The translations under genes were made by a program, and so were the position numbers. A stretch of 64,000 bases of DNA, taken from NCBI RefSeq assembly GCF_016863135.1, contig NZ_BOOH01000068.1, positions 1 through 64,000 of the forward strand, in the 5' to 3' direction. Position 1 is the first letter of the stretch. Every line of letters starts with the position of its first letter. Source of the stretch: Planobispora longispora (GTDB lineage: Bacteria > Actinomycetota > Actinomycetes > Streptosporangiales > Streptosporangiaceae). Positions 8,160 through 16,684 of this stretch are shown here, piece after piece. The notes under the pieces were generated by a model, which was not told the origin of the DNA, did not search any database, and saw nothing but the letters and a program-made list of their open reading frames with translations.

Positions 8160-9200
8160 ATGCGCGCCGTACGGATGACCGCATGGCAGAGCGAGCCGGA
8201 GATCCTCGACGTCCCGGTGCCGGAGCCGGGCCCCGGCCAGGTGCTGATCAAGGTGGCGGGAGCCGGCGTCTGCCACTCCGACCTGCACATCATGGACCTG
8301 CCGGAGGGGCTGCTCCCGTACGAGCTGCCCTTCACCCTCGGGCACGAGGCCACCGGGTGGATCGAGCGGACCGGGCCCGGCGTGCGGGACTGGACCGCCG
8401 GGGAGGCGGTGGCCGTGTACGGCGCCTGGGGCTGCGGGCGCTGCCACCGCTGCGCCCAGGGCATCGAGAACTACTGCGAGAAGGCGTCCCAGGTCAGCCC
8501 CTCCGGGGGCGGGCTCGGCCTGGACGGCGGGATGGCCGAGTACATGCTCGTTCCCTCGGCCCGCTTCCTCGTCCCGCTGGGCGATCTCGACCCGCGTGCG
8601 GCCGCCCCGCTCACCGACGCCGGCCTGACCTCCTACCACGCGATCAAGCGCTCCCTGCACCGGCTGGTCCCCGGGAGCACGGCGCTGGTCATCGGAGTCG
8701 GCGGCCTCGGGCACATGGCGGTGGAGCTGCTCAAGGCGCTCAGCCCGGCCACCGTGATCGCGATCGACGTCGCGGCCGACAAGCTGGACCTGGCCAAGCG
8801 GCTCGGCGCCGACCACGTGCTCCCCGGCGAGCAGGGCGTCGCGTTCCAGGTCCGCGACCTGACCGGCGGCCGGGGCGCCGACCTCGTGCTGGACTTCGTG
8901 GGCGAGCAGCAGACCCTCGCCCTGGCCGCGGCCGGCGCCGCCACGCTCGGCGAGGTGGCCGTCGTCGGCATGGGCGGCGGCGAACTCCCGGTGGGCGTGG
9001 GCCGGCTGCCCTTCGCGTGCTCCGTCAGCATGCTGTACTGGGGATCGCGTCCCGAGCTGATGGAGCTCGTCACGCTGGCACGGCAGCGCCGCATCACGCC
9101 CCGGGTCGAGACCTTCCCCCTGGAGCAGGCGGCGGAGGTCTACCGCAGGCTGCGCGAGGGGCGGCTCACCGGCCGGGCCGTGCTCCTGCCGCACGGCTGA
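8160..9200 (+). CDS. Zinc-dependent NAD(P)+ alcohol dehydrogenase (MDR superfamily)
   Basis: The start is ATG 8160 behind GGGAGAAGGGA, giving 346 residues. It carries the catalytic zinc ligands (GVCHSD and GHEATGW), the four-cysteine structural zinc lobe (CGRCHRC plus a later Cys), and a Rossmann site GVGGLG followed by VIAID, whose Asp favours NAD+. The domain order is GroES-like (about 1-150) then nucleotide-binding (about 150-300). It should oxidise an alcohol or reduce an aldehyde in the cytoplasm. The substrate cannot be read from sequence. It converges with the nitrilase-family gene; a functional link to the nearby Liv transporter and acyl-CoA ligase is possible but unproven. Confidence 0.92.
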   Translation: MRAVRMTAWQSEPEILDVPVPEPGPGQVLIKVAGAGVCHSDLHIMDLPEGLLPYELPFTLGHEATGWIERTGPGVRDWTAGEAVAVYGAWGCGRCHRCAQGIENYCEKASQVSPSGGGLGLDGGMAEYMLVPSARFLVPLGDLDPRAAAPLTDAGLTSYHAIKRSLHRLVPGSTALVIGVGGLGHMAVELLKALSPATVIAIDVAADKLDLAKRLGADHVLPGEQGVAFQVRDLTGGRGADLVLDFVGEQQTLALAAAGAATLGEVAVVGMGGGELPVGVGRLPFACSVSMLYWGSRPELMELVTLARQRRITPRVETFPLEQAAEVYRRLREGRLTGRAVLLPHG

Positions 9201-9267
9201 CGCCGCGTCCGGCCCCGCGCGGCGGCGCGACCGGCGCCACGCGGAGGGCGCCAGGACGCGAGGCGGG

Positions 9268-10122
9268 TCAGGGCCGCGGCCGGAACGCGCCGCCGTACAT
9301 CGGCAGCTCGATCCGGTCGCCGTACCGCTCCAGCTGGGCCCAGGGGCGGTTGATGCCCGAGGAGCCGTAGGCGCGGACCCGGGTGACGGCGTCGAGGTCC
9401 AGGACGTCGACCAGGATCTCCTCTCCCGGGCCCGCCTGCTGGCGGACGATGCCCTCCGGGTCGACGATCGCGCTCGCGCCCACACCGGCCGGATCGGCGG
9501 CGTTGAGGTTGACCACGTACACCTGGTTCGTCCAGGCGTTGGCCCGCGCGCAGATCAGCTCCATCTCGCGGTCGCGGGTGGTGGTCAGCGTCGGCTGGAT
9601 GACCACCTCGGCGCCGAGCCAGGCCAGCTGGCGCACGGTCTCCGGGAAGGAGCCGTCGTAGCAGATCGCCAGGCCCGCGCGGCCGATGCCGGGCAGGTCG
9701 AACACGACGAACTCGCGGCCGGGCTCGGTCCTCTCGTACGGCTGCCAGGGGAAGACCTTGCGGTAGGCCGCGACGATCCGCCCCTCTGGCGAGACGGCGA
9801 TCGCGGTGTTGTAGATCAGCCCGTCACCGGCCCGCTCGTACAGGGTGCCCGGCACCAGCCACAGGCCGAGCTCGCGCGCGAGCGCGCAGACGCGGTCGGT
9901 CAGCGGCCCGGGAACGGTGACGGCGACCTGCTCCATCCAGTCCGGGCGCGCCGCCAGGAGCGGGGCCTCGGCGGCCAGCATCAGCTCGGGCGCGATCACG
10001 AGCTGCACGTGCGGGAAGGTGTCGCGCACCGCGCGCACCTGGGAGGCATAGCGCTGCCAGGTGGCTTCGAGATCGTGCGGGACGGGGGTGGTCTGCACGG
10101 CGGCGACGGCGAGTGTGCGCAC
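9268..10122 (-). CDS. Carbon-nitrogen hydrolase (nitrilase superfamily)
   Basis: The 284-residue protein shows the full catalytic triad of the nitrilase superfamily: Glu46 in IAPEL, Lys122 in YRKVFPW and Cys154 in AICYDGSFPE. The second glutamate beside the Cys is also present. Length and motifs fit the aliphatic amidase / N-carbamoyl amidohydrolase branches, which hydrolyse non-peptide C-N bonds. Its closeness to the Liv-type transporter suggests an amide or nitrogen-containing substrate, but this is inference. The GTG start at 10122 lies 27 nt from a palindromic operator candidate at 10150-10168. Confidence 0.9.
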   Translation of the reverse strand: MRTLAVAAVQTTPVPHDLEATWQRYASQVRAVRDTFPHVQLVIAPELMLAAEAPLLAARPDWMEQVAVTVPGPLTDRVCALARELGLWLVPGTLYERAGDGLIYNTAIAVSPEGRIVAAYRKVFPWQPYERTEPGREFVVFDLPGIGRAGLAICYDGSFPETVRQLAWLGAEVVIQPTLTTTRDREMELICARANAWTNQVYVVNLNAADPAGVGASAIVDPEGIVRQQAGPGEEILVDVLDLDAVTRVRAYGSSGINRPWAQLERYGDRIELPMYGGAFRPRP

Positions 10123-10149
10123 GGGGCTGCTCCGGGGGTGGCTCGAATC

Positions 10150-10168
10150 ATTTGAACGGGATTCAAAT
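10150..10168. promoter_or_regulatory. Operator candidate upstream of the nitrilase-family gene
   Basis: ATTTGAA (10150-10156) and TTCAAAT (10162-10168) form perfect 7-nt arms around CGGGA. The site is AT-rich in a GC-rich setting and is 27 nt upstream of the minus-strand start at 10122. That position suits a repressor site over the promoter or 5' leader. Confidence 0.5.
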
Positions 10169-10241
10169 CATGCCACCGGCCCGCCTCCCGATCGATCCCC
10201 GCGCATGCCGCCGTCCGGCTCCCGCGCATGCCGAGGCCGGC

Positions 10242-10273
10242 TCCCGGCCCGGAAGACGGTTTCCGGGCCGGGA
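10242..10273 (-). terminator. Strong hairpin after the liv operon
   Basis: A 13-bp perfect stem (10242-10254 paired with 10261-10273, core GGCCCGGAA/TTCCGGGCC) closes on the 6-nt loop GACGGT, 36 nt past the stop of the solute-binding gene. There is no U-tract, as is common in actinobacteria. It would separate the liv operon from the nitrilase-family gene downstream. Confidence 0.65.
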
Positions 10274-10308
10274 ACCGGCCGCCGTACGCGATCAGGCTCG
10301 CGGCCCGG

Positions 10309-11586
10309 TCAGTTCGTCAGCGGGCCGAACTCCTTACGGGTGTCGATCACCTCGCCGAAGAGCTCCCACCGCTCGCCCTTGAACCTCATGAGCTGCATCG
10401 ACTCGATGGGGAAGCCGTCGTCCGCCCCCGTGGTCATCGTCACCCCCGGCAGCAGCATGCCGATCTCGACGTTGTTCAGCGAGCGCACGGCGTCGCGCAG
10501 CCCCTCGCGCGTCGGGCACTTCACCGCCTCCATCGCCTTGTGGAAGCTGCTGGCCACCGCCCAGCCGAAGGTGTGGTACGGAACGGCCGGGTCGGCCTCG
10601 GGGACGTACTGCTTCATCTTCTCGAAGTAGAGCTTCATCTCCGGGTCGTCCTTCCACTGCGGGTCGTTGGGGTCCTTGTAGTACGCGGCGGACACCACGC
10701 CCTGCACGTTCTCGAAGCCGACCGGCTTGAGGACGGTGATCGAGGAAGAGACGTTGTTGACGATGTGCAGCGGGTTCCACGCCCCGTTCCTGGCGTCGGA
10801 CGCCAGCGCCTGGGAGCCGAACTTGGGCGTCGTGATGTTGAGGAGCACATCGGCCCCGGACTCGGCGAGGTTGCGCATCTGGGGGTCGATGCTCGGATCG
10901 GTGACCTCGTAGCTCTGCTCGGCGACGATCTTGATCTGGCTGCCGTCGACGGCCCGCTGGAACCCGCCGAACAGGTCCTTGCCGAAGTCGTCGTTCTGGT
11001 ACAGCACCGCCACCTTGGCGTCGGGGCGCTCCTGCTTGAGGTACTGCGCGTAGACCCGGGCCTCGGAGACGTAGTTCGGCTGCCAGCCGATGGTCCACGG
11101 GTGCGCGGTGTCGGTGCCCCACTTCGAGGCGCCGGTCGCGACGAAGATCTGGGGCACCTTGCGCTGGTTGGCGTAGTCCCAGGTCGCCGTCGTCGAGGGC
11201 GTGCCCAGCGTCTGGAAGAGCGCGAACACCTGCTCCTGCTCGACGAGCCGGCGCGCCTCCTCCACGGCCTTGGGCGGCTGGTAGCCGTCGTCGCGCACCA
11301 CGAACTCGACCTTGCGCCCGCCGATGCCGCCCTTCTCGGCGTTGACGTAGTCGAAGTACGCCTTGATGCCCTTGGGGATGTCGCCGTAGGCGGAGGCTGG
11401 TCCCGACAGCGGGTAGATGCCGCCGAGCTTGATGCTCGTGTCCGTGATGCCGGTGGTCTGCTGGCCCGGGCACTGGCCCGCGGCCGTCGTCGCGCCCGTC
11501 CCGGCCTCCTCGCGTCCCCCGCAGGCCGCCGTGGCCAGCAGCAGGGTCGCCGTCACGGCCGCACAGCCGATCGGAGATAGCCGCAT
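10309..11586 (-). CDS. Liv-type ABC transporter solute-binding lipoprotein
   Basis: The start ATG 11586 follows AAGGAG; the protein has 425 residues. The signal peptide ends in a lipobox (TAACG at about residue 22), so it is a membrane-anchored binding protein. The mature part is a type-1 periplasmic-binding fold beginning IKLGGIYPLSGPASAYG, the classical opening of the branched-chain amino acid (LivK/HBTL) group. That group also includes binders of amides, urea, aromatic acids and dicarboxylates. It is the last gene of a five-gene minus-strand transporter operon in the order ATPase, ATPase, permease, permease, binding protein, and is followed by a strong hairpin. Confidence 0.92.
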   Translation of the reverse strand: MRLSPIGCAAVTATLLLATAACGGREEAGTGATTAAGQCPGQQTTGITDTSIKLGGIYPLSGPASAYGDIPKGIKAYFDYVNAEKGGIGGRKVEFVVRDDGYQPPKAVEEARRLVEQEQVFALFQTLGTPSTTATWDYANQRKVPQIFVATGASKWGTDTAHPWTIGWQPNYVSEARVYAQYLKQERPDAKVAVLYQNDDFGKDLFGGFQRAVDGSQIKIVAEQSYEVTDPSIDPQMRNLAESGADVLLNITTPKFGSQALASDARNGAWNPLHIVNNVSSSITVLKPVGFENVQGVVSAAYYKDPNDPQWKDDPEMKLYFEKMKQYVPEADPAVPYHTFGWAVASSFHKAMEAVKCPTREGLRDAVRSLNNVEIGMLLPGVTMTTGADDGFPIESMQLMRFKGERWELFGEVIDTRKEFGPLTN

Positions 11587-11591
11587 TTCCC

Positions 11592-12707
11592 TTACTCCTT
11601 CCGGAGGATGTTCTTGGTCGAGCGCGTCACGCGCCCCGCCAGCCCGGCCAGACCGGTCGGCGCGACGTACATCACCACGATGATCAGCAAGCCGAAGATG
11701 ACGCCGGGAGCCGCGTCGTTGACGTCCTGGGAGATGCTCGGCACGAACATCACGAACAGGCCGCCCAGCAGCGGCCCGGAGAACGAGCCCAGGCCGCCGA
11801 TGACGATGCCCGCCAGCATGGTGATCGAGAGCGTGACGACGAACGAGTCCGGGGAGACGAACCCGATGACCCAGGTGTAGGCGCAGCCCGCCGCCCCGGC
11901 GAACATCGCGCTCCAGGCGAAGGCGAGCGTCTTGTAGAACGGCAGCCGCACGCCCATGACCTCGGCCGCCGCCTCGTTGTCCCGGACGGCGTGCAGGGCC
12001 CGGCCGACGCGCGAGCGCAGCAGGCCGTAGGCCAGCAGGAAGGCGAGGACGGCCACGGCCAGCGTCAGGAAGTACAGCCACTGGTCCTCGGCCAGCCCCG
12101 TCCAGGCCGGCGGCGCCGGCTTGGCGAGCGTCAGCCCCATGGAACCGCCGGTCACCGACTCGAACCGCTTGAGCAGCGGCACCAGGAAGATCGCGATGGC
12201 CAGCGTCACGAGGGCCAGGTAGAGCCCCCGCAGGCGTACGGCGGGCAGGCCGAACGCCAGGCCGAGCGCGAACGCCACCGCGGCGGCGATCGGCAGGGTC
12301 GCCAGGTGGGGCAGGTCCCACCGGTCGAGCATGATCGCGGTCGTGTAGGCGCCGACGGCGAAGAAGGCGCCGTGGCCGAGGGAGATCTGACCGGCGTGGC
12401 CGACGAGGAGGTTCAGGCCGAGCAGCGCCACCGCGTAGACCATCACCATGGTGAACTGGAAGACGCGGAAGGGCACGAGCTGGAACGGCAGGTAGCAGGC
12501 CACCGCCAGCAGCGCCGCCACCGCGATCCACCCCCGCCGTCCGGGGGTGACGCGCGCCAGGGCCGGCGCCAGGACCCGTCCCCGGGAGGGCGTGCCCGCG
12601 CGCGGGGGCGTGTCCGCCGCCTTCGCCGGCTCTCTCGTGCGGTCCTCACCCGGCGGCTCGGAGCCCGCGTTCGCGAACGCCCCGCGCTCGTTGGTCCGCT
12701 CGCTCAT
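11592..12707 (-). CDS. livM: Liv-type ABC transporter permease, LivM family
   Basis: The 371-residue integral membrane protein has a roughly 60-residue charged, Pro/Ala-rich cytoplasmic N-terminus, then about nine hydrophobic segments. It carries the LivM-type sequence GHAGQISLGHGAFFAVGAYT and the EAA-like loop near RDNEAAAEVMG. It should pair with the LivH-type permease to form the channel. Its ATG start at 12707 overlaps the upstream permease stop by 4 nt. The long N-terminal extension is larger than usual and has no recognisable domain. Substrate specificity follows the binding protein and is not evident. Confidence 0.92.
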   Translation of the reverse strand: MSERTNERGAFANAGSEPPGEDRTREPAKAADTPPRAGTPSRGRVLAPALARVTPGRRGWIAVAALLAVACYLPFQLVPFRVFQFTMVMVYAVALLGLNLLVGHAGQISLGHGAFFAVGAYTTAIMLDRWDLPHLATLPIAAAVAFALGLAFGLPAVRLRGLYLALVTLAIAIFLVPLLKRFESVTGGSMGLTLAKPAPPAWTGLAEDQWLYFLTLAVAVLAFLLAYGLLRSRVGRALHAVRDNEAAAEVMGVRLPFYKTLAFAWSAMFAGAAGCAYTWVIGFVSPDSFVVTLSITMLAGIVIGGLGSFSGPLLGGLFVMFVPSISQDVNDAAPGVIFGLLIIVVMYVAPTGLAGLAGRVTRSTKNILRKE

Positions 12708-13585
12708 GCCCGCTCCACCACCGCTCGGCCGAACAGGCCCTGGGGCCGCAGCAGCAGGACGAAGAGGATGATGACCAACGGCACGCCCACCTTGAGATCG
12801 GATCCGATGAAGCCGACGTACGCGCCGGCGAGCGTCTCCGCGACGCCGACGATCAGGCCGCCCGCCACCGCGCCCCCGGGGCTGTCGAACCCGCCGAGGG
12901 TCGCCGCGGCGAAGGCGTAGATGAGGACGCCGCCCATCATGTTGGGCTCCAGGAACAGCAGCGGGGCCACCAGGGTCCCCGAGACCGCGCCGACGGTGGC
13001 GGCCAGTCCCCAGCCGAGGGCGAGCATCCAGCCCACCCGGATGCCGACGAGCCGGGCCGAGGCGGGGTTGGCCGCCACGGCGCGCATCCCCAGGCCGATC
13101 TTCGTGTGCTGGAACAGCAGGTACAGCAGGCCCATCACCACGCCGACCACGGCGAGGACGCCCAGCGTCGAGTAGCCCACGCTGAGCCCGCCGGCCTCGA
13201 GCGCCCCGCCGGGGAACGGGTTGGGGAAGTCCTTGATGAGGAACGTCCAGATCCACCCGGCGGCGGCGTTGACGAAGATGAACAGCCCCACGGTGACGAT
13301 CACCACGGTCAGCTCGGGAGCGCCCTCCACCGGTCGGATGACGACCCGCTCGATCAGCATGCCCCCCGCGAAGGACACCGCCAGCGCGAGCGCCAGGGCC
13401 AGCCAGAACGGCAGGCCCGCGGCCGTGAACTGCCAGGCGATGTAGGTGGAGAACATCGCCAGCTCCCCCTGGGCGAAGTTGACGATCCCGGTGAACTGGT
13501 AGATCAGCACCAGGGCCAGGGCCAGGCTGGCGTAGATGGCGCCCGCGCCGAGCCCCTCGATGACCTGCTGCAGGAAACCGGTCAT
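12704..13585 (-). CDS. livH: Liv-type ABC transporter permease, LivH family
   Basis: The 293-residue membrane protein has about eight transmembrane segments and the LivH hallmarks: an N-terminal FLQQVIEGLGAGAIYASLA-like segment and NFAQGELAMFS, plus the cytoplasmic EAA-like loop GMRAVAANPASARLVGI. It is the second half of the membrane channel with LivM. The ATG at 13585 comes 2 nt after the stop of the first ATPase gene (13588). The length is normal for the family and no key motif is missing. Confidence 0.93.
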   Translation of the reverse strand: MTGFLQQVIEGLGAGAIYASLALALVLIYQFTGIVNFAQGELAMFSTYIAWQFTAAGLPFWLALALALAVSFAGGMLIERVVIRPVEGAPELTVVIVTVGLFIFVNAAAGWIWTFLIKDFPNPFPGGALEAGGLSVGYSTLGVLAVVGVVMGLLYLLFQHTKIGLGMRAVAANPASARLVGIRVGWMLALGWGLAATVGAVSGTLVAPLLFLEPNMMGGVLIYAFAAATLGGFDSPGGAVAGGLIVGVAETLAGAYVGFIGSDLKVGVPLVIILFVLLLRPQGLFGRAVVERA

Positions 13586-13587
13586 GG

Positions 13588-14313
13588 CTAGACCCGGTAT
13601 CCGAGGTAGGACTGGACGACCTTCTCGTCCTGCAGGATCCTGTCCGCCGTGCCCGACAGGACGATCCGGCCGCTCTCCAGGACGTGGGCCTGCTGGGCGA
13701 TGCCGAGGGCGAGATGGGCGTTCTGCTCGACGACGACCACGGTGGTGCGCTCCTGTTCGTTGACCGTCCGCACGATGCGGAACAGCTCCCGGGTGACCAG
13801 CGGGGCGAGCCCGAGGGACGGCTCGTCCAGCAGCAGCAGCCGCGGCCTCGACATGAGCGCCCGGCCGATCGCCAGCATCTGCTGCTCGCCGCCGCTGAGA
13901 CTGCCCGCGACCTGCCGCAGCCGTGTCTTCAGCACCGGGAAGTAGGTGTAGATCCGTTCGAGGTCGGCCTCCACCGTGCCGCGCCCCCGCCGGGTGAAGG
14001 CGCCCAGGCGCAGGTTCTCCTCGACGGTCAGCGGCATGAAGGTGCCGCGTCCCTCCGGCACGTGCGCGACTCCGCGCCGGGCGATCGTGTCCGGCGAGCG
14101 CCGGGCCAGGTCGGCGCCGTCGAACCCGATGCTCCCGCGCACCCAGACCATGCCGGACAGCGCCCGCATCAGGGTCGTCTTGCCCGCCCCGTTGGGCCCG
14201 AGGATCGCGCAGATCTCCCCCCGGCCCACCGACAGGTTCACCCCGTGCAGCACGCGGGCGTCGCCGTACCCGGCGTTCAGGTCCGAGATCGTCAGGAAGC
14301 CCTCGGCACTCAT
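13588..14313 (-). CDS. livF: Liv-type ABC transporter ATPase, LivF family
   Basis: I take the ATG at 14313, which overlaps the LivG-type stop by 4 nt, giving 241 residues. All nucleotide-binding motifs are present: Walker A GPNGAGKT, signature LSGGEQQ, Walker B LLLLDEPS and the switch His region. The motif VAHVPEGRG is typical of LivF. It pairs with the LivG-type subunit to energise transport on the cytoplasmic face. Confidence 0.95.
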   Translation of the reverse strand: MSAEGFLTISDLNAGYGDARVLHGVNLSVGRGEICAILGPNGAGKTTLMRALSGMVWVRGSIGFDGADLARRSPDTIARRGVAHVPEGRGTFMPLTVEENLRLGAFTRRGRGTVEADLERIYTYFPVLKTRLRQVAGSLSGGEQQMLAIGRALMSRPRLLLLDEPSLGLAPLVTRELFRIVRTVNEQERTTVVVVEQNAHLALGIAQQAHVLESGRIVLSGTADRILQDEKVVQSYLGYRV

Positions 14314-15068
14314 ACGGCTGTCCCCAGGTACGCCTCGATGACCGCGGGATCGCGCTGGACCTCCGCGGGAGCCCCCTCGGCGATCTTGCGGCCGAAGTCC
14401 AGGCACACGACCCGGTCGCAGACGCCCATGACGAAGCCCATGTGGTGCTCGACCACGACCACCGTCACGTCGAACTCCTCGCGGATCGCGCGGAGGGTGC
14501 CGGAGAACTCCGCGACCTCGCCGGAACTGAGCCCGTTGACGGGTTCGTCGAGCAGCAGCAGCCGGGGCCGCCCGGCCAGCGCCCGGGCCAGCTCCACCCG
14601 CTTGAGCGTGCCGAACGGCAGCCCGGTCGCCGGGTGGTCCGCGACCCGGGCCAGCGCCAGCCGTTCCAGCGTCCGGTCCGCCTCGGCGCGGAGCCGGGCC
14701 TCCTCGCGGCGGACCCGGGGCAGCCACAACGACGCGGTCAGGAACCCGGCCCCGCCGCGGTGGTGCGCCCCGACCAGCACGTTGTCGCGCACCGACATGT
14801 GCGGGAACAGGCCGAGGTTCTGGAAGGTCCGCGCGATGCCCGCCGACGCGATCGCGTACGGCGGCACGGTCAGCAGGTCCCTCCCCTCGTACCGGACGGT
14901 TCCCGCGTCGGCGTCGTAGCGCCGGGTCAGGCAGTTGAACAGCGTGGTCTTGCCGGCGCCGTTCGGCCCGATGAGCCCCACCATCTCCCCGCGCTCCACG
15001 GAGAACCCCACGCCGTCCAGCGCGGTGATGCCGCCGAAGCGGACGGTGAGGTCGCGCACTTCCAGCAT
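14310..15068 (-). CDS. livG: Liv-type ABC transporter ATPase, LivG family
   Basis: The 252-residue ATPase has Walker A GPNGAGKT, the LivG-typical IARTFQNLGLF and Walker B LLLLDEPVNGL. Its ABC signature reads LPFGTLKRVE instead of LSGGQ; LivG proteins normally have a divergent signature, so this does not imply loss of function. It is the first gene of the operon (ATG 15068) and faces the PucR-type regulator across about 200 nt containing a small palindrome. Confidence 0.94.
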   Translation of the reverse strand: MLEVRDLTVRFGGITALDGVGFSVERGEMVGLIGPNGAGKTTLFNCLTRRYDADAGTVRYEGRDLLTVPPYAIASAGIARTFQNLGLFPHMSVRDNVLVGAHHRGGAGFLTASLWLPRVRREEARLRAEADRTLERLALARVADHPATGLPFGTLKRVELARALAGRPRLLLLDEPVNGLSSGEVAEFSGTLRAIREEFDVTVVVVEHHMGFVMGVCDRVVCLDFGRKIAEGAPAEVQRDPAVIEAYLGTAV

Positions 15069-15108
15069 CCGGCCTCCCGATGGCGGCGAGCGAAGACACC
15101 TCGGCAGA

Positions 15109-15121
15109 AGAACAATGTTCT
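15109..15121. promoter_or_regulatory. Palindrome between liv operon and PucR gene
   Basis: AGAAC (15109-15113) and GTTCT (15117-15121) are inverted around AAT, 41 nt upstream of the livG start and 154 nt before the PucR gene start. It is a plausible binding site for the divergent regulator; the short arms make this tentative. Confidence 0.35.
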
Positions 15122-15274
15122 GAGGGTGTGGTCAGCGTAGGTTCCGCCCGTCGCGGACCGCATTGGGCGCGGACACCCAAGATGTTCCGGGGGTGTTGTC
15201 CGCCGCGCACAGCGTCCGTCTCGGACCGGTTACGGGTCGTTGACCGCCCGGCGGCCAGCGGGGAACATCCGGGC

Positions 15275-16684
15275 ATGTCCAGTGGTTTCAGCACGGGAAC
15301 CTCCGCCGCGGCGTCCGCGACGGCGGGAGCGGTCCGCGCGGAACGCGCGCGCATCCTCTCCGAGATCCTCGACGACCTGGACGAGCTGGCCGGAACCGCC
15401 GTCAGGACCATGCGGGCCGAGATCCCCGCGTACGCGGCCCAGGACGCGGCCTTCCACGCGGACGTGCGCGACCAGGTGATCCGGCACTACCGCAGCAAGC
15501 TGGCCGTCCTGTTCGAGGAGCGCACGGTGACGCTCGACGACATCGCCTTCACCCGCCGGGCGGCGATGCGGCGGGCGCGGGCCGGGGTCGCCCTGGCCGA
15601 CTACATCAACGCCTTCCGCGTCGGCCAGCAGGTCTTCTGGGAGTCGGTGCTCGAACGCGCCGGCTCCTCGTTCGCCGGCCACGACGCCGCGCTCTCGCTG
15701 GCGGCCCCGCTGATGCGCTACTGCGACTTCGCCAGCACGCACGCCGCCAACGCGTACATGGAGTTCCAGCAGTACGCCGCCGCCGAGGCGGTGCGCGAGA
15801 GCAGGGACCTGCTGGAGACCTTCCTGGCCGGGGGCGCGCCCACCCGGGGCCGCCAGCTCGCCGCGGCGCAGGCGCACGGCCTCGGGCCCGACAGCTCGGC
15901 GCCGCTGCTCGTCGTGGTCGCGGTCCTGCTGCCGCGCGTTCCCGGGCCGCACGGGCAGGCCGTGCCGGCCGGCCCGGACCAGGGCGCCGACGCGCGCCAC
16001 GCGGCCTGCGCGGCGATCGCCCGGACCTGGGGGAACGGCGCCAGGACGCTGTCGGTCGTGCGGCACTCGGAGATCGTGGCCGTTCCCGTGCTCGGCCCGG
16101 GGGCCGGTCCCGGGGAGCTGTGCGACCGGCTGCAGGCCGTACGGGAGAGCCTGCTCAGCGAGCAGATCGTCCTGGCGATGGGGGTCAGCACCGTGATCGC
16201 CGAGGCCGCCCAGATCCCGCAGGCCTACCAGGAGGCCCGCACCGCGCTGGAATTCCTGCCCGAGGAGGGCGGGGTGGCGGCGCTGCCCAGGATCACGCCC
16301 TTCCAGTACCTGGCGCTGAAGGCCGACGACACCGCCCGGCACCTGATCGATCCGCGGGTCGCGTCCCTCCTGGCCGAGGACCGGGCGCGCGGCGGCGTGC
16401 TCACCGCCACGATCCGGGCCTTCGCCGTCGCCGACCTGAACCTGCGCGCCGCCGCGGAACGGTTGCAGATCCACCCCAACACCGCCCAGTACCGCCTGCG
16501 GCGGATCCGGGAGCGCACCGGGCGCAACCTGCGCCGGATCAACGATCTCGTCGACCTGCTCGTCGCGATCGCGCTCCACGACTCCCTGCCGCCGGACACC
16601 GATCCCGAGCGGACAACACCGGTGACCGCGACCGATGATCGCCGTGCCGGCCGGACGTACGGTCGTTCCCATGAATCTCGCTGA
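15275..16684 (+). CDS. PucR-family transcriptional regulator with C-terminal HTH
   Basis: From ATG 15275 the protein has 469 residues; an in-frame upstream start exists at 15080 but would add a Pro/Arg-rich stretch of non-coding character. The middle resembles a RsbRD-like N-terminal plus GGDEF-like PucR ligand domain. The C-terminus (about 390-440) is the PucR helix-turn-helix with NLRAAAERLQIHPNTAQYRLRR-type sequence. Such regulators often control neighbouring catabolic or transport genes in response to a small molecule, and its divergence from the liv operon makes that operon the natural target. The 3' end overlaps the acyl-CoA synthetase start by 14 nt, so the two are probably cotranscribed. 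Confidence 0.88.
   Translation: MSSGFSTGTSAAASATAGAVRAERARILSEILDDLDELAGTAVRTMRAEIPAYAAQDAAFHADVRDQVIRHYRSKLAVLFEERTVTLDDIAFTRRAAMRRARAGVALADYINAFRVGQQVFWESVLERAGSSFAGHDAALSLAAPLMRYCDFASTHAANAYMEFQQYAAAEAVRESRDLLETFLAGGAPTRGRQLAAAQAHGLGPDSSAPLLVVVAVLLPRVPGPHGQAVPAGPDQGADARHAACAAIARTWGNGARTLSVVRHSEIVAVPVLGPGAGPGELCDRLQAVRESLLSEQIVLAMGVSTVIAEAAQIPQAYQEARTALEFLPEEGGVAALPRITPFQYLALKADDTARHLIDPRVASLLAEDRARGGVLTATIRAFAVADLNLRAAAERLQIHPNTAQYRLRRIRERTGRNLRRINDLVDLLVAIALHDSLPPDTDPERTTPVTATDDRRAGRTYGRSHESR

Noticed and set aside
10309-12531. A 740-codon open frame covering the solute-binding gene and part of LivM
   Set aside because: The upstream half is antisense-quality Arg/Gly/Pro-rich translation of the LivM gene in another frame; the real start is ATG 11586 with AAGGAG.
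15080-15274. Longer N-terminus for the PucR-type regulator
   Set aside because: The added 65 residues are Arg/Pro/Ser-rich with no conservation signal and cover the intergenic palindrome.
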